From contig NZ_FWXU01000007.1 of assembly GCF_900176345.1 (NCBI RefSeq), positions 221,852 to 285,851 of the forward strand: a stretch of 64,000 nucleotides of DNA. Reading direction: 5' to 3'. Below, piece after piece: positions 1 to 8,012 of this stretch. The stretch's first letter is position 1. The number at the start of each line of letters is the position of its first letter. This DNA comes from Rhizobium sp. RU36D. Its GTDB lineage: Bacteria; Pseudomonadota; Alphaproteobacteria; Rhizobiales; Rhizobiaceae. The notes below the pieces were generated by a model. The model did no database searches. It was not told where the DNA came from and saw only the letters and a list, made by a program, of their open reading frames with translations. The position numbers were made by a program, and so were the translations under genes.

Positions 1-1
1 G

Positions 2-454
2 GCCGACCACTTCCACCGCACTCGGTCCTCGCCGGATGGCGGTCCGGCGATTGCAACCATCCGGGCTGCACTTGCGGATGCGGGCATGGACGAAGGCGGC
101 ATCGGCTACATCAATGCCCATGGCACATCGACACCCGAAAACGACAAGATGGAATATGGCGCGATGCTGGCCGTGTTCGGCGAAAGCCTCAAGAGCATCC
201 CGGTCTCGTCCAACAAGTCGATGATCGGGCATACCTTGACGGCAGCCGGTGCGGTGGAAGCGGTATTCTCGTTGCAGACCATGCTGACCGGCACGCTGCC
301 GCCGACCATCAACTACGTCAATCCGGATCCTTCGATCGCGCTCGATGTCGTGCCGAACGTCAAGCGCGATACTCAGGTCTCGGCCGTTCTGTCGAACTCC
401 TTCGGGTTCGGTGGACAAAACGCCAGCCTTGTCATGGCGCGTGAACCGGCGTAA
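2..454 (+). CDS. Beta-ketoacyl-ACP synthase II, 3' end (lipid A VLCFA cluster)
   Basis: This is the C-terminal ~150 residues of a FabF-type condensing enzyme; the 5' end, including the active-site cysteine, lies outside the window. Visible catalytic landmarks are HGTST (first active-site His) and NKSMIGHT (Lys and second His), followed by the glycine-rich FGFGGQN C-terminal motif typical of KAS I/II. It is followed after 83 bp by a zinc-type dehydrogenase and then by lpxXL, which is the established order of the rhizobial acpXL-fabZXL-fabF2XL-fabF1XL-fabXL-lpxXL cluster that makes 28-carbon (omega-1)-hydroxy fatty acid for lipid A. By position it should be the fabF1XL member (inference). Family assignment is secure; the exact symbol is by context only. 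Confidence 0.9.
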   Translation, partial: ADHFHRTRSSPDGGPAIATIRAALADAGMDEGGIGYINAHGTSTPENDKMEYGAMLAVFGESLKSIPVSSNKSMIGHTLTAAGAVEAVFSLQTMLTGTLPPTINYVNPDPSIALDVVPNVKRDTQVSAVLSNSFGFGGQNASLVMAREPA

Positions 455-537
455 CCGGATCACGCGCGTGAACCAGCATAAGCGGTTCGCCACACCACCA
501 ATAATCCGAAAACGCCGTCCGGGCGAGGAATAGTCAT

Positions 538-1566
538 ATGCGCGCTTTGCAACTGGTCGAAGACCGTAAGCTTGAAATCACCGAGCTGCCCGAGCCGGAT
601 GCGCCCGGTCCTGGCGAAGTGACGCTGCGCGTCAAGGCCGTCGCGCTCAATCACATCGATGTCTGGGGTTGGCGCGGCATGGCCTTTGCCAAGCGCAAGA
701 TGCCGCTGGTCATCGGTGCCGAAGCATCCGGGGTCGTCGAGGCGATCGGTCCGGGCGTGGGCAATATTCTGCCGGGTCAGTTGGCTGCCGTATACGGTGC
801 GCGGACGTGTGGCCTCTGCAAGCCCTGCCGCGAAGGGCGCGACAATCTGTGCGAACATGTCGGCGGCGTTCACGGCTTCCATCTCGATGGATTTGCCCAG
901 GAGAAGATCAATCTTCCCGCTCGCCTGCTCGTGCCGGCCCCTCCGGGTGTCGATGCCGTGGCTGCCGCTTTGGCCCCGGTCACCTTCGGGACCGTCGAGC
1001 ATATGCTGTTCGACAATGCCAAGCTGGAACCGGGCGAAACGATCCTGGTGCATGCCGGCGGCTCGGGAATCGGCACGGCGGCGATCCAGCTCGCAAAGAA
1101 GATCGGCTGCACCGTAATCACGACTGTCGGTTCTGACGACAAGATCGAGCCGGCCAAGGCGCTCGGCGCCGATCACGTCATCAACTACCGCACCGATCGC
1201 TTCGAGGGTGTCGTGCGCAAGCTCACCAAGAAGAAGGGCGTCGATGTCGTCTTCGAACATGTTGGCAAGGATACCTGGGCCGGATCCATGCTCTGCATGA
1301 AGCGCGGCGGGCGGCTAGTCACCTGCGGCTCGACGTCTGGCGTCTCGACCGACATGAACCTGATGATGCTGTTCCAGCAGCAGTTGCGGTTGATCGGCTC
1401 CTTCGGCTGCCGGATGGAAAACATGGCCAATGCCATGCAGAAGATGGCGCGCGGCATCGTTCACCCTGTCATCGATACGGAAGTCACATTCTCAGACATC
1501 GATCGTGCGCTGTCGCGCATGGAAGGCCGCCAGGTCTTCGGCAAGATCATCCTGCGCATGGACTGA
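538..1566 (+). CDS. Zinc-binding medium-chain dehydrogenase of the VLCFA lipid A cluster
   Basis: A 342-aa medium-chain dehydrogenase/reductase. The ATG at 538 has a GAGGAA ribosome site about 8 bp upstream. The N-terminal GroES-like domain carries the four-cysteine structural zinc lobe (CGLCKPCREGRDNLC, near residue 98). The Rossmann domain has HAGGSGIGTAAIQLAK (near residue 163) and a GADHVINYR segment. It lies between the fabF-type gene and lpxXL, 5 bp from the latter, so the three are probably cotranscribed. In the rhizobial very-long-chain cluster this gene (called fabXL or adh2XL) is thought to act in elongation or modification of the 28-carbon chain; the true substrate is not visible in the sequence. 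By sequence alone it could be any quinone reductase/alcohol dehydrogenase. Confidence 0.88.
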   Translation: MRALQLVEDRKLEITELPEPDAPGPGEVTLRVKAVALNHIDVWGWRGMAFAKRKMPLVIGAEASGVVEAIGPGVGNILPGQLAAVYGARTCGLCKPCREGRDNLCEHVGGVHGFHLDGFAQEKINLPARLLVPAPPGVDAVAAALAPVTFGTVEHMLFDNAKLEPGETILVHAGGSGIGTAAIQLAKKIGCTVITTVGSDDKIEPAKALGADHVINYRTDRFEGVVRKLTKKKGVDVVFEHVGKDTWAGSMLCMKRGGRLVTCGSTSGVSTDMNLMMLFQQQLRLIGSFGCRMENMANAMQKMARGIVHPVIDTEVTFSDIDRALSRMEGRQVFGKIILRMD

Positions 1567-1571
1567 CGCCA

Positions 1572-2501
1572 TTGGAGTTGTTCATCACCCGGATCGTTCT
1601 CGCCCTTCGCAAGTTCCAGCAATGGTCCGTGGCGCAGCTCGCTTTCGGGTTCCTGAACCTCCTCAAGATCTTTCCTGCGGATGCAGCGATCAACTTCGCG
1701 GATGGGCTGATGCGACGCATCGGCCCGCGCACGCGTCGCCATCGCCTGATGCTCACCAACCTGCGCAATGCCTATCCGGACAAAAGTGATGCCGAGCTTG
1801 AGGCCATCGCTTTGGCAAGCTGGGGGCATATGGGGCGGCTCGCCGCCGAATATGTCTTCCTCGATCGCTTGTTCGACTTCGATCCGGCAAAGCCGGGGCA
1901 GGGGCGGATCGAGGTCTCGGGCATCCCGATCTTCCTCGACCTGCGCGATAATCCCCGGCCGTTCATCGTCTTCACGGGACATACCGCCAATTTCGAATTG
2001 CTGCCTGTCGCCGGCGCGGCATTCGGCCTGATGGTGACGGTGATGTTTCGGCCGCCCAACAATCCCTATATCGCCCGCAAGGTCTATGACTTCAGGGCAG
2101 GGCGAATGGGCAAGCTGGTTCCGTCCCATGCCGGTTCATCCTTCGCTTTGGCTCGCCAACTGGAAGCCGGGGGCGGGGTCGGCGTGCTGGTCGACCAGAA
2201 GTTCCAGAAGGGCCAGAAGACCACTTTCTTCGACCGCGACGTTCAGACCAATCCGCTGCTGGCCAAGCTCGCCCGGCAATTCGACTGTGAGGTCTACCCC
2301 GCCCGTTGCATCCGCCTTCCTGGCAATCGGTTCCGGCTGGAGATCGAGCCAGCGATAGACCTGCCGCGGGATGCAAGTGGCCACCTAGATGTCAAGGCGA
2401 CAGCGCAAAAGCTCAACGACAAGGTTGAAAGCTGGGTTCGTGAATATCCGGAGCAATGGCTGTGGTATCATGATCGCTGGGACATTAAGCGCAGCCTCTG
2501 A
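1572..2501 (+). CDS. lpxXL: Lipid A very-long-chain acyltransferase LpxXL
   Basis: A 309-aa member of the LpxL/HtrB lysophospholipid acyltransferase family. LpxXL transfers 27-hydroxyoctacosanoate from AcpXL onto the acyloxyacyl position of lipid A at the inner face of the cytoplasmic membrane. The family catalytic motif H(X4)E is seen as GHTANFE about residue 138, with the downstream VDQKFQKGQKTTFF region (equivalent to the DQ..G..V.FFG block of HtrB) near residue 205. The likely start is TTG at 1572, five bases after the dehydrogenase stop; no better ATG precedes the conserved N-terminal region. Directly following the dehydrogenase and fabF-type gene, it completes the cluster. No terminator with a good stem was found, only a short T-run just after the stop. 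Confidence 0.9.
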   Translation: MELFITRIVLALRKFQQWSVAQLAFGFLNLLKIFPADAAINFADGLMRRIGPRTRRHRLMLTNLRNAYPDKSDAELEAIALASWGHMGRLAAEYVFLDRLFDFDPAKPGQGRIEVSGIPIFLDLRDNPRPFIVFTGHTANFELLPVAGAAFGLMVTVMFRPPNNPYIARKVYDFRAGRMGKLVPSHAGSSFALARQLEAGGGVGVLVDQKFQKGQKTTFFDRDVQTNPLLAKLARQFDCEVYPARCIRLPGNRFRLEIEPAIDLPRDASGHLDVKATAQKLNDKVESWVREYPEQWLWYHDRWDIKRSL

Positions 2502-2856
2502 CCTTTTTTGGATTTCTACATTGTCTGGTGGGCGGATCGCGCCGATTCCGGCTCGTGCGTGTTCGCTGTAGACAGTATTCTCCATGACGCGCCTGGGCGT
2601 TATATTCACGCTTTTGCCTGCAAAAGCGCGAGAAATGCTTGCATCGGTTAAAGATATTGAGACGGCCGCCGCTCTGTATTGGCCGCTGCATCCCAAGATG
2701 GTGCGGATTGATACCCTAATCTTAGTTGATTGAACATGAAGGCCATTCATGTTAACAGCCGTGTGATGGTCGGAGCAAGGCTACAACACAGTAGTACGGT
2801 GCGGCCTGTGTGTAGAAACAGTTGCTGTTTTGCTGCCAAGAGGTCTGGCGCTGTAC
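2502..2856. other. Intergenic region, 355 bp, promoter of the PAS gene
   Basis: No coding region is supported here. It is more AT-rich than its surroundings in the second half (2640-2780), consistent with a promoter for the PAS gene. The only strong structure is a perfect inverted repeat at 2609-2628, listed separately. A GTTAAC and several AT-rich stretches occur at 2700-2760, but I could not fix a -35/-10 pair. Confidence 0.6.
2609..2628. promoter_or_regulatory. Perfect palindrome with core TTTTGCCTGCAAAA
   Basis: Nine-base arms CGCTTTTGC and GCAAAAGCG flank a two-base centre CT, so the site is perfectly symmetric over 20 bp. A two-base loop makes an RNA hairpin role less likely than a dimeric protein-binding site, and no T-run follows. 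The 14-bp core recurs exactly, in the opposite orientation, at 15744-15757 in front of the LacI/sugar operon. The binding protein is unknown. Confidence 0.5.
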
Positions 2857-3582
2857 ATGTCTCAGGAATTACATGACGAAATATTGCCGCGGCTTTTTGA
2901 AGCGGTTTCGCTGAAAAGCCTGCAATTGCAGCAGGCCATTCGCTCCGGTGATGATCAACTGGTCAGGCTGCTGGACCGGGAGCTTGCCCCGCTGATATCC
3001 GAGGTGGTCGAGTACAGGGCCTGCAACAGCCGCGAAATTCACCTGCAATTGCGTTTTGTCAGCAGTCTGATCCGCGAGGATGCTGATGATCGTTCCTGCG
3101 TCGTGCGCAACTCGACTATTCTGTCCGTTCTGCTTGATCGATACTTCGGCACCTCGGCGGTATCGGATGTTGCGGGCTTCGGCGTCGGCAATACCTATCA
3201 ATCCCTCGGTGACGATGGATTGCTGAACGAATCCATTCTGAACGCGCTACCGGACATGGTCGCCGTGGTTACCACGGATTATCGCTACCTCTATTCGAAT
3301 GCGGCCCATGGCGCTTCGCTGAAATGCTCACCGCTGGAACTGGTCGGACGCCATATCTCCGAATTCATGGAGCAGGGGTTGTTCGAAGACATGGTGCGGG
3401 AGCGGCTCGACCGATGCTTCCGTGGCGAATGCGTGGAATATGTCTATCTGCGCCGCGAGGGAGATCGCGGGCTGTTCGTCCGCTGTCGCCTGGCCCCGCT
3501 GAAGGGGCATGATGGCCGCGTTGTCGGTGCTGTCTTGACGATGCAGGATTCGGGCGAGTCCCAGAACATGATCGCGGCCTGA
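2857..3582 (+). CDS. PAS-domain protein without visible output domain
   Basis: A 241-aa soluble protein. Residues ~1-120 are helical and match no domain I recognise. Residues ~125-235 form a PAS fold: an entry segment (LNALPDMVAVVTTDYRYLYSN), then ELVGRHISEFM, and a C-terminal beta sheet (FVRCRLAPLKGHDGRVVGAVLTM) as in PAS_4/PAS_9 sensors. No kinase, GGDEF, EAL, HTH or methyl-accepting region follows, so it would act by protein contact. The ATG at 2857 is preferred, with an AGAGG 13 bp upstream; a TTG nine codons earlier is the alternative. It stands alone, ahead of and convergent with the hemerythrin gene, beside a cbb3 oxidase locus, which suggests but does not prove redox or oxygen-related sensing. 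Confidence 0.75.
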   Translation: MSQELHDEILPRLFEAVSLKSLQLQQAIRSGDDQLVRLLDRELAPLISEVVEYRACNSREIHLQLRFVSSLIREDADDRSCVVRNSTILSVLLDRYFGTSAVSDVAGFGVGNTYQSLGDDGLLNESILNALPDMVAVVTTDYRYLYSNAAHGASLKCSPLELVGRHISEFMEQGLFEDMVRERLDRCFRGECVEYVYLRREGDRGLFVRCRLAPLKGHDGRVVGAVLTMQDSGESQNMIAA

Positions 3583-3656
3583 CCACCCGGCCTTGGCCGA
3601 CCCTCGCGTTCACCGTGGCGGTGTGTCAAAGGCCGTAAGGCGAGAACGCCAAAGAC

Positions 3657-4157
3657 TTAGGCCAATGCCTGGTCGTCGCCGGGCAGCCGGCTCAGCAGGA
3701 ATTCCCGTTCGAAGGCGATATGGCGGCGCATGCCCTCGAAAAAGCCCCGGAGCATATAGCCCGTCGCTTCCATGTTGACCCGGGCACCGGAGCCGAGCTT
3801 CAGCAAGGCGTCCGTCAGTTCCTCTGCAAAACACTCGTCTTCGCAGTGTTCGAATTTCAGCCGGTCGATGGTTTCAGCGAAATGTCCGCCGGCCGCCGAC
3901 TGAATCAGCGGAAACAGCACGGTCTCTTCGAAATGATGTACCCCGCGAATCAGGGGCCCCAGGGCCTTGGCGGCATAGATGCATTTCTGCCGGTTTATGC
4001 TCGACGGAAGCGAATCGGCGATGTCTTCCAACTCCCCGCACAGCGCCAGTTGCTCCTCATGCGCCTTGCGCAGCCAGGCCAGGGACTGGTGCTGGACGAG
4101 GTCCTCGGCCGGTTGCCGGATGGGAGACCCTTTCAGGCTGACCAACTTGTTTTGCAT
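3657..4157 (-). CDS. Hemerythrin-like (HHE) domain protein
   Basis: A 166-aa all-helical protein with the spaced His/Glu pattern of the hemerythrin HHE cation-binding domain: HQSLAWLRKAHEEQ near the start, HHFEETVLFPLI in the middle (H-HxxE type) and RRHIAFEREFLL at the end. Such domains carry a non-heme diiron centre and bind oxygen or nitric oxide. The start at 4157 is chosen because GGAGG lies six bases upstream; an ATG two codons further up is immediately abutted by that site. The gene is divergent from ccoNOQP and shares its 279-bp control region, which holds a perfect FNR-type box, so an oxygen-linked role is a reasonable inference. No signal peptide is visible. Confidence 0.85.
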   Translation of the reverse strand: MQNKLVSLKGSPIRQPAEDLVQHQSLAWLRKAHEEQLALCGELEDIADSLPSSINRQKCIYAAKALGPLIRGVHHFEETVLFPLIQSAAGGHFAETIDRLKFEHCEDECFAEELTDALLKLGSGARVNMEATGYMLRGFFEGMRRHIAFEREFLLSRLPGDDQALA

Positions 4158-4314
4158 CCACATCCTCCAAGGAACCCGCAAAGCTGAGTACGCGGCCTGC
4201 GCAAAGCCATTTGGGTCCGTTTGCGCATGTTTCCCTTGATCAACGTCAGCGACCTTGTGTCGCTGCTGCAATCCTGATTGGGCCCAAGTCTTGGCAGTTC
4301 GGCGGATGTCCGCA

Positions 4315-4328
4315 TTGATCTGCATCAA
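4315..4328. promoter_or_regulatory. FnrN/FixK box upstream of ccoN
   Basis: TTGATCTGCATCAA matches the FNR-family consensus TTGAT-N4-ATCAA at all ten defined positions. Its centre is about 115 bp before the ccoN start codon. If it occupies the usual -41.5 position, transcription would begin near 4363. In rhizobia FnrN or FixK activates fixNOQP through such a box under low oxygen (established knowledge). A poorer match, TTGAT-N4-GTCAG at 4236-4249, is nearer the divergent hemerythrin gene. Confidence 0.88.
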
Positions 4329-4436
4329 GGAATGCGGACGCCGCAACTGGCATTGATGCAGCATACACCGGGTACATGCCCTGCTGATCGGCAGACATGC
4401 CCGTGATGCCATGCAAGCCGTTGGGGGATGCCAACA

Positions 4437-6065
4437 ATGAATTATACCATGGAAACCATGGCAATGGCGGTGCTCGCCTTTGCCGCGCTGCTGGGGGCGG
4501 CCTTCGCTCACGACAGCCTCTTTGCCGCTCACATGTGGGTGGCCTTTTTTACGCTCGGCGCCGGCACGCTCGTCATGCTGCGCCGTATCCAGTTCGCGCC
4601 CGCCGGCGTCCGTACAGCCGCCCAGACCAAGTCGGAATATTTTGACGAGGTCGTCAAATACGGCGTCATCGCCACCGTTTTCTGGGGTGTCGTCGGCTTC
4701 CTGGTCGGCGTGGTGGTTGCGTTGCAACTGGCATTTCCCGATCTCAATATCGAGCCCTACCTGAACTTCGGTCGCCTGCGCCCGCTGCACACCTCGGCGG
4801 TCATTTTCGCCTTTGGCGGCAATGCCCTGATCGCGACGTCCTTTTATGTCGTGCAGCGCACCTCGCGTCAGCGCCTGTTCGGCGGATCGCTGGGCTGGTT
4901 CGTGTTCTGGGGCTATCAGTTCTTCATCGTCATGGCTGCAACAGGCTATGTGCTGGGGATCACCGCGGGCCGTGAATATGCCGAACCGGAATGGTATGTC
5001 GACATCTGGCTGACCGTCGTCTGGGTGGCCTACCTGATCGCCTTCATGGGCACCGTGATGACCCGGAAGGAAAGCCACATCTACGTCGCCAACTGGTTCT
5101 ACCTGGCTTTCATCGTTACCATTGCCATGCTGCATATCGTCAACAACCTGGCGATGCCGGTGTCGTTCCTCGGTTCGAAGAGCTATTCCGCCTTCTCGGG
5201 CGTGCAGGATGCGCTGACTCAGTGGTGGTATGGCCATAACGCCGTGGGCTTCTTCCTGACAGCCGGCTTCCTCGGCATGATGTACTACTTCGTGCCCAAG
5301 CAGGCGGGTCGCCCTGTCTATTCCTACCGCTTGTCGATCATCCACTTCTGGGCCCTGATCTTCATGTATATCTGGGCCGGCCCGCACCATCTGCACTATA
5401 CGGCTCTGCCGGACTGGGCGCAGACGCTTGGCATGGTCTTCTCCATCATGCTGTGGATGCCCTCATGGGGTGGCATGATTAACGGCCTGATGACGCTTTC
5501 GGGCGCCTGGGACAAGATCCGTACCGACCCGATCATCCGCATGATGGTCATCGCCATCGCCTTCTATGGCATGTCGACCTTCGAAGGCCCGATGATGTCC
5601 ATCAAGGCCGTCAACTCGCTCAGCCACTATACCGAATGGACCATCGGTCACGTGCATTCCGGCGCCCTCGGCTGGGTCGGCATGATCAGCTTCGGTGCGA
5701 TCTACTACCTGACGCCGAAACTGTGGCACCGCAACCGCCTCTACTCGCTGCGCCTGGTCAACTGGCACTTCTGGCTCGCCACCCTCGGCATCGTCGTCTA
5801 CGCCGCCGTTCTTTGGGTTGCCGGTATCCAGCAGGGTCTGATGTGGCGCGAATACGACGAGCAGGGCTTCCTGGTCTACTCGTTCGCCGAATCGGTCGCC
5901 GCCATGTTCCCATACTTCGTGCTGCGTGCACTGGGTGGAGCGCTCTACCTGCTGGGCGGCATCATCATGGCCTACAACGTGCTGATGACCATCCTTGGCT
6001 ATGAGCGCCAGGAAGCTCCGATCCCGGGCTCTGTTGTCCCCGCTGCCATGCAGCCGGCTGAATGA
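4437..6065 (+). CDS. ccoN: cbb3-type cytochrome c oxidase subunit I
   Basis: A 542-aa polytopic catalytic subunit holding low-spin heme b and the heme b3-CuB centre that reduces oxygen. Expected histidine motifs are visible: RPLHTSAV (His118), YGHNAVGFF (His267, CuB side), GPHHLHYT (His317/318, CuB) and GHVHSG (His405 and His407, heme ligands). About twelve membrane segments are seen. The ATG at 4437 is preferred over one at 4428 because GGGGGATG provides a ribosome site at proper distance and rhizobial CcoN proteins begin MNYT. It is the first gene of ccoNOQP, 15 bp ahead of ccoO, and is likely activated by the FNR-type box at 4315. Also called fixN. Confidence 0.97.
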   Translation: MNYTMETMAMAVLAFAALLGAAFAHDSLFAAHMWVAFFTLGAGTLVMLRRIQFAPAGVRTAAQTKSEYFDEVVKYGVIATVFWGVVGFLVGVVVALQLAFPDLNIEPYLNFGRLRPLHTSAVIFAFGGNALIATSFYVVQRTSRQRLFGGSLGWFVFWGYQFFIVMAATGYVLGITAGREYAEPEWYVDIWLTVVWVAYLIAFMGTVMTRKESHIYVANWFYLAFIVTIAMLHIVNNLAMPVSFLGSKSYSAFSGVQDALTQWWYGHNAVGFFLTAGFLGMMYYFVPKQAGRPVYSYRLSIIHFWALIFMYIWAGPHHLHYTALPDWAQTLGMVFSIMLWMPSWGGMINGLMTLSGAWDKIRTDPIIRMMVIAIAFYGMSTFEGPMMSIKAVNSLSHYTEWTIGHVHSGALGWVGMISFGAIYYLTPKLWHRNRLYSLRLVNWHFWLATLGIVVYAAVLWVAGIQQGLMWREYDEQGFLVYSFAESVAAMFPYFVLRALGGALYLLGGIIMAYNVLMTILGYERQEAPIPGSVVPAAMQPAE

Positions 6066-6080
6066 GAAGGAAGGCTAACA

Positions 6081-6812
6081 ATGTCCATTCTTGATAAACA
6101 CGTCATATTCGAGAAGAACACGAGCCTGCTCTTCCTCGGTTCGCTGATCGTCGTGACCATCGGTGGCATCGTCGAGATTGCACCGCTGTTCTACCTCGAA
6201 AACACCATCGAGAAGGTGGAGGGGATGCGTCCCTATTCGCCTCTCGAACTGGCCGGACGCAACATCTATATCCGTGAGGGTTGCTATGTGTGTCACAGCC
6301 AGATGATCCGTCCGTTCCGCGACGAGGTGGAGCGCTACGGCCATTATTCGCTGGCCGCAGAGTCCATGTACGACCACCCGTTCCAGTGGGGTTCCAAGCG
6401 TACCGGGCCTGATCTCGCCCGCGTCGGCGACCGCTATTCCAACGAATGGCATGTTCAGCATCTCATGGAACCGCGCGACGTCGTGCCGGAATCGATCATG
6501 CCGAGCTACTCCTATCTGAAGGAGACGCCGCTCGAGATCACCGACATCTCGATGGACCTGAAGGCCAACAGGACCGTCGGCGTGCCCTATACGGATGAGA
6601 TGATCGAAAACGCCAAGGCGGACCTTGCCGCCCAGTCGGATCCCAATGCCGATACCAGCGCGCTGCTTGAGCGTTACCCGAAGGCCAAGGTCGGCAATTT
6701 CGATGGCGATCCGACGCGCCTGACGGAAATGGATGCGCTGGTCTCTTACCTGCAGATGCTCGGCACGCTGGTGGACTTCTCCACCTATGACGACGCAACC
6801 GGTTATCGCTGA
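6081..6812 (+). CDS. ccoO: cbb3-type oxidase monoheme cytochrome c subunit II
   Basis: A 243-aa membrane-anchored cytochrome c that passes electrons from CcoP to CcoN. One N-terminal membrane helix (about residues 17-39) is followed by a periplasmic domain with one heme site, CYVCH (Cys68, Cys71, His72). A methionine in ESIMPSY is the likely sixth ligand. The AAGGAAGG ribosome site lies just before the ATG. It sits 15 bp after ccoN and 10 bp before ccoQ in one operon. Length is normal for the family. Synonym fixO. Confidence 0.97.
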   Translation: MSILDKHVIFEKNTSLLFLGSLIVVTIGGIVEIAPLFYLENTIEKVEGMRPYSPLELAGRNIYIREGCYVCHSQMIRPFRDEVERYGHYSLAAESMYDHPFQWGSKRTGPDLARVGDRYSNEWHVQHLMEPRDVVPESIMPSYSYLKETPLEITDISMDLKANRTVGVPYTDEMIENAKADLAAQSDPNADTSALLERYPKAKVGNFDGDPTRLTEMDALVSYLQMLGTLVDFSTYDDATGYR

Positions 6813-6822
6813 GGAGGGCGCC

Positions 6823-6975
6823 ATGGAAACCTACACCGCCATGCGTCACTTCGCCGACAGTTGGGGCATGCTGGCCATGCTCCTGTTCTTCGTCGGTTCC
6901 GTGCTCTTCATATTCAGGCCGGGCGCCAAGAAATTGGCTGACGAGGCCGCAAGCATCCCTCTCAAGGAGGATTGA
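6823..6975 (+). CDS. ccoQ: cbb3-type oxidase small subunit CcoQ
   Basis: A 50-aa single-span membrane protein beginning METYTAM, with a hydrophobic helix at about residues 14-31 and a basic-then-acidic C-terminal tail. CcoQ stabilises the assembled oxidase and is not catalytic. The ATG at 6823 has GAGGAGG six bases upstream; the gene ends two bases before the ccoP start. Position between ccoO and ccoP, size and topology make the call firm despite low sequence conservation in this family. Synonym fixQ. Confidence 0.93.
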   Translation: METYTAMRHFADSWGMLAMLLFFVGSVLFIFRPGAKKLADEAASIPLKED

Positions 6976-6977
6976 AA

Positions 6978-7841
6978 ATGGCAGACAAACATATCGACGA
7001 GATCAGCGGCGTCGAAACGACTGGGCATGAATGGGACGGGATCCGCGAACTCAACAATCCCATGCCCCGCTGGTGGGTCTATACCTTCTATGCGACGATC
7101 GTCTGGGCCATCGGCTACACCATCGCCTATCCGGCCTGGCCGCTGCTGACCGACAGCACCAAGGGCCTGCTCGGCTATTCCAGCCGGGCTGAGGTGGCGC
7201 AGGAAATCAGCGCCGCCAAGGCCGATCAGGCCGTCTATCTCGACAAGATCGCCGCCATGCCGCTGGCCGAGATTGCCGCTGATCCGCAGCTGTCGCAGTT
7301 TGCCATTGCCGGCGGCGCGGCCGCCTTCAAGGTGAATTGCTCCACATGTCATGGCTCGGGTGCGGCCGGCGGTGCCGGATATCCGAACCTCAACGACGAC
7401 GACTGGCTGTGGGGCGGTGACCTGGAAGCGATCCACCAGACGATCGCCCACGGCATTCGCTATGACGGCGATCCCGATACCCGCATTTCCGAGATGCCGG
7501 CCTATGGCGAGATTCTCGAGCCGGAACAGATCCGGCAGGTGGCCGCCTATGTCGTGAGCCTGACCGGCACGCCGTCCAACGCGGCACTGGTTGAGCCCGG
7601 CAAGCAGATCTTCGCGGAGAATTGCGCTGCCTGCCACGGCGAGGATGCCAAGGGTGGACGGGATTTCGGTGCGCCGAACTTGGCAGACGCCATCTGGCTG
7701 AAGGTGAGCGACGAAGCGTCGATTGCGGCGCAAGTCGCCCAGCCGAAGCACGGCGCCATGCCCGCTTGGGGAGCGCGCCTGGGTGATACCACCGTCAAGC
7801 AGCTGACTCTGTTCGTGCATTCGCTGGGCGGCGGCGAATAA
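6978..7841 (+). CDS. ccoP: cbb3-type oxidase diheme cytochrome c subunit III
   Basis: A 287-aa electron entry subunit. It has one N-terminal membrane helix (about residues 31-54, starting WWVYTFYATIVWAIGY) and two periplasmic cytochrome c domains with heme sites CSTCH (Cys121, Cys124, His125) and CAACH (Cys216, Cys219, His220). Sixth-ligand methionines are plausible in SEMPAYG and GAMPAWG. The ATG at 6978 follows the ccoQ stop by two bases, with AAGGAGG upstream. It is the last gene of the operon and is followed by a terminator hairpin. Synonym fixP. Confidence 0.97.
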   Translation: MADKHIDEISGVETTGHEWDGIRELNNPMPRWWVYTFYATIVWAIGYTIAYPAWPLLTDSTKGLLGYSSRAEVAQEISAAKADQAVYLDKIAAMPLAEIAADPQLSQFAIAGGAAAFKVNCSTCHGSGAAGGAGYPNLNDDDWLWGGDLEAIHQTIAHGIRYDGDPDTRISEMPAYGEILEPEQIRQVAAYVVSLTGTPSNAALVEPGKQIFAENCAACHGEDAKGGRDFGAPNLADAIWLKVSDEASIAAQVAQPKHGAMPAWGARLGDTTVKQLTLFVHSLGGGE

Positions 7842-7863
7842 TCCCATCGCCTGTTTCAAAAAG

Positions 7864-7904
7864 ATCGGCCCTCGAAGCTTTGCCTCGGGGGCCGATGTCG
7901 TTTT
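7864..7904 (+). terminator. Rho-independent terminator after ccoP
   Basis: Stem ATCGGCCC (7864-7871) pairs with GGGCCGAT (7889-7896), extended inward by further base pairs, and TTTT follows at 7901. It separates ccoNOQP from the independently boxed ccoGHIS. Confidence 0.75.
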
Positions 7905-7944
7905 GCCCCGCCGTTGGGTCTGCCCTGCGACCAAACGCCCGGTC

Positions 7945-7958
7945 TTGATATAAGTCAA
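7945..7958. promoter_or_regulatory. FnrN/FixK-type box upstream of ccoG
   Basis: TTGATATAAGTCAA matches TTGAT-N4-ATCAA with one mismatch (G for A), a variant common in rhizobial FixK/FnrN sites. It lies 54 bp before the ccoG start, so the assembly genes are probably induced by the same low-oxygen regulator from their own promoter. Confidence 0.82.
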
Positions 7959-8012
7959 AGCGACTTTGCAGGGGGCGTGGGACAAGACGAGGGACAGCAA
8001 GAGGTTCCAGTC

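Noticed and set aside
4236..4249. Second FNR-type box TTGAT-N4-GTCAG
   Set aside because: Only eight of ten defined bases match and there is no supporting promoter; noted with the main box but not listed as a site.
4158..5396. N-terminal extension of the hemerythrin frame running antisense into ccoN
   Set aside because: The ribosome site GGAGG at 4164-4168 and the domain start fix the gene start at 4157; the extension is antisense to ccoN.
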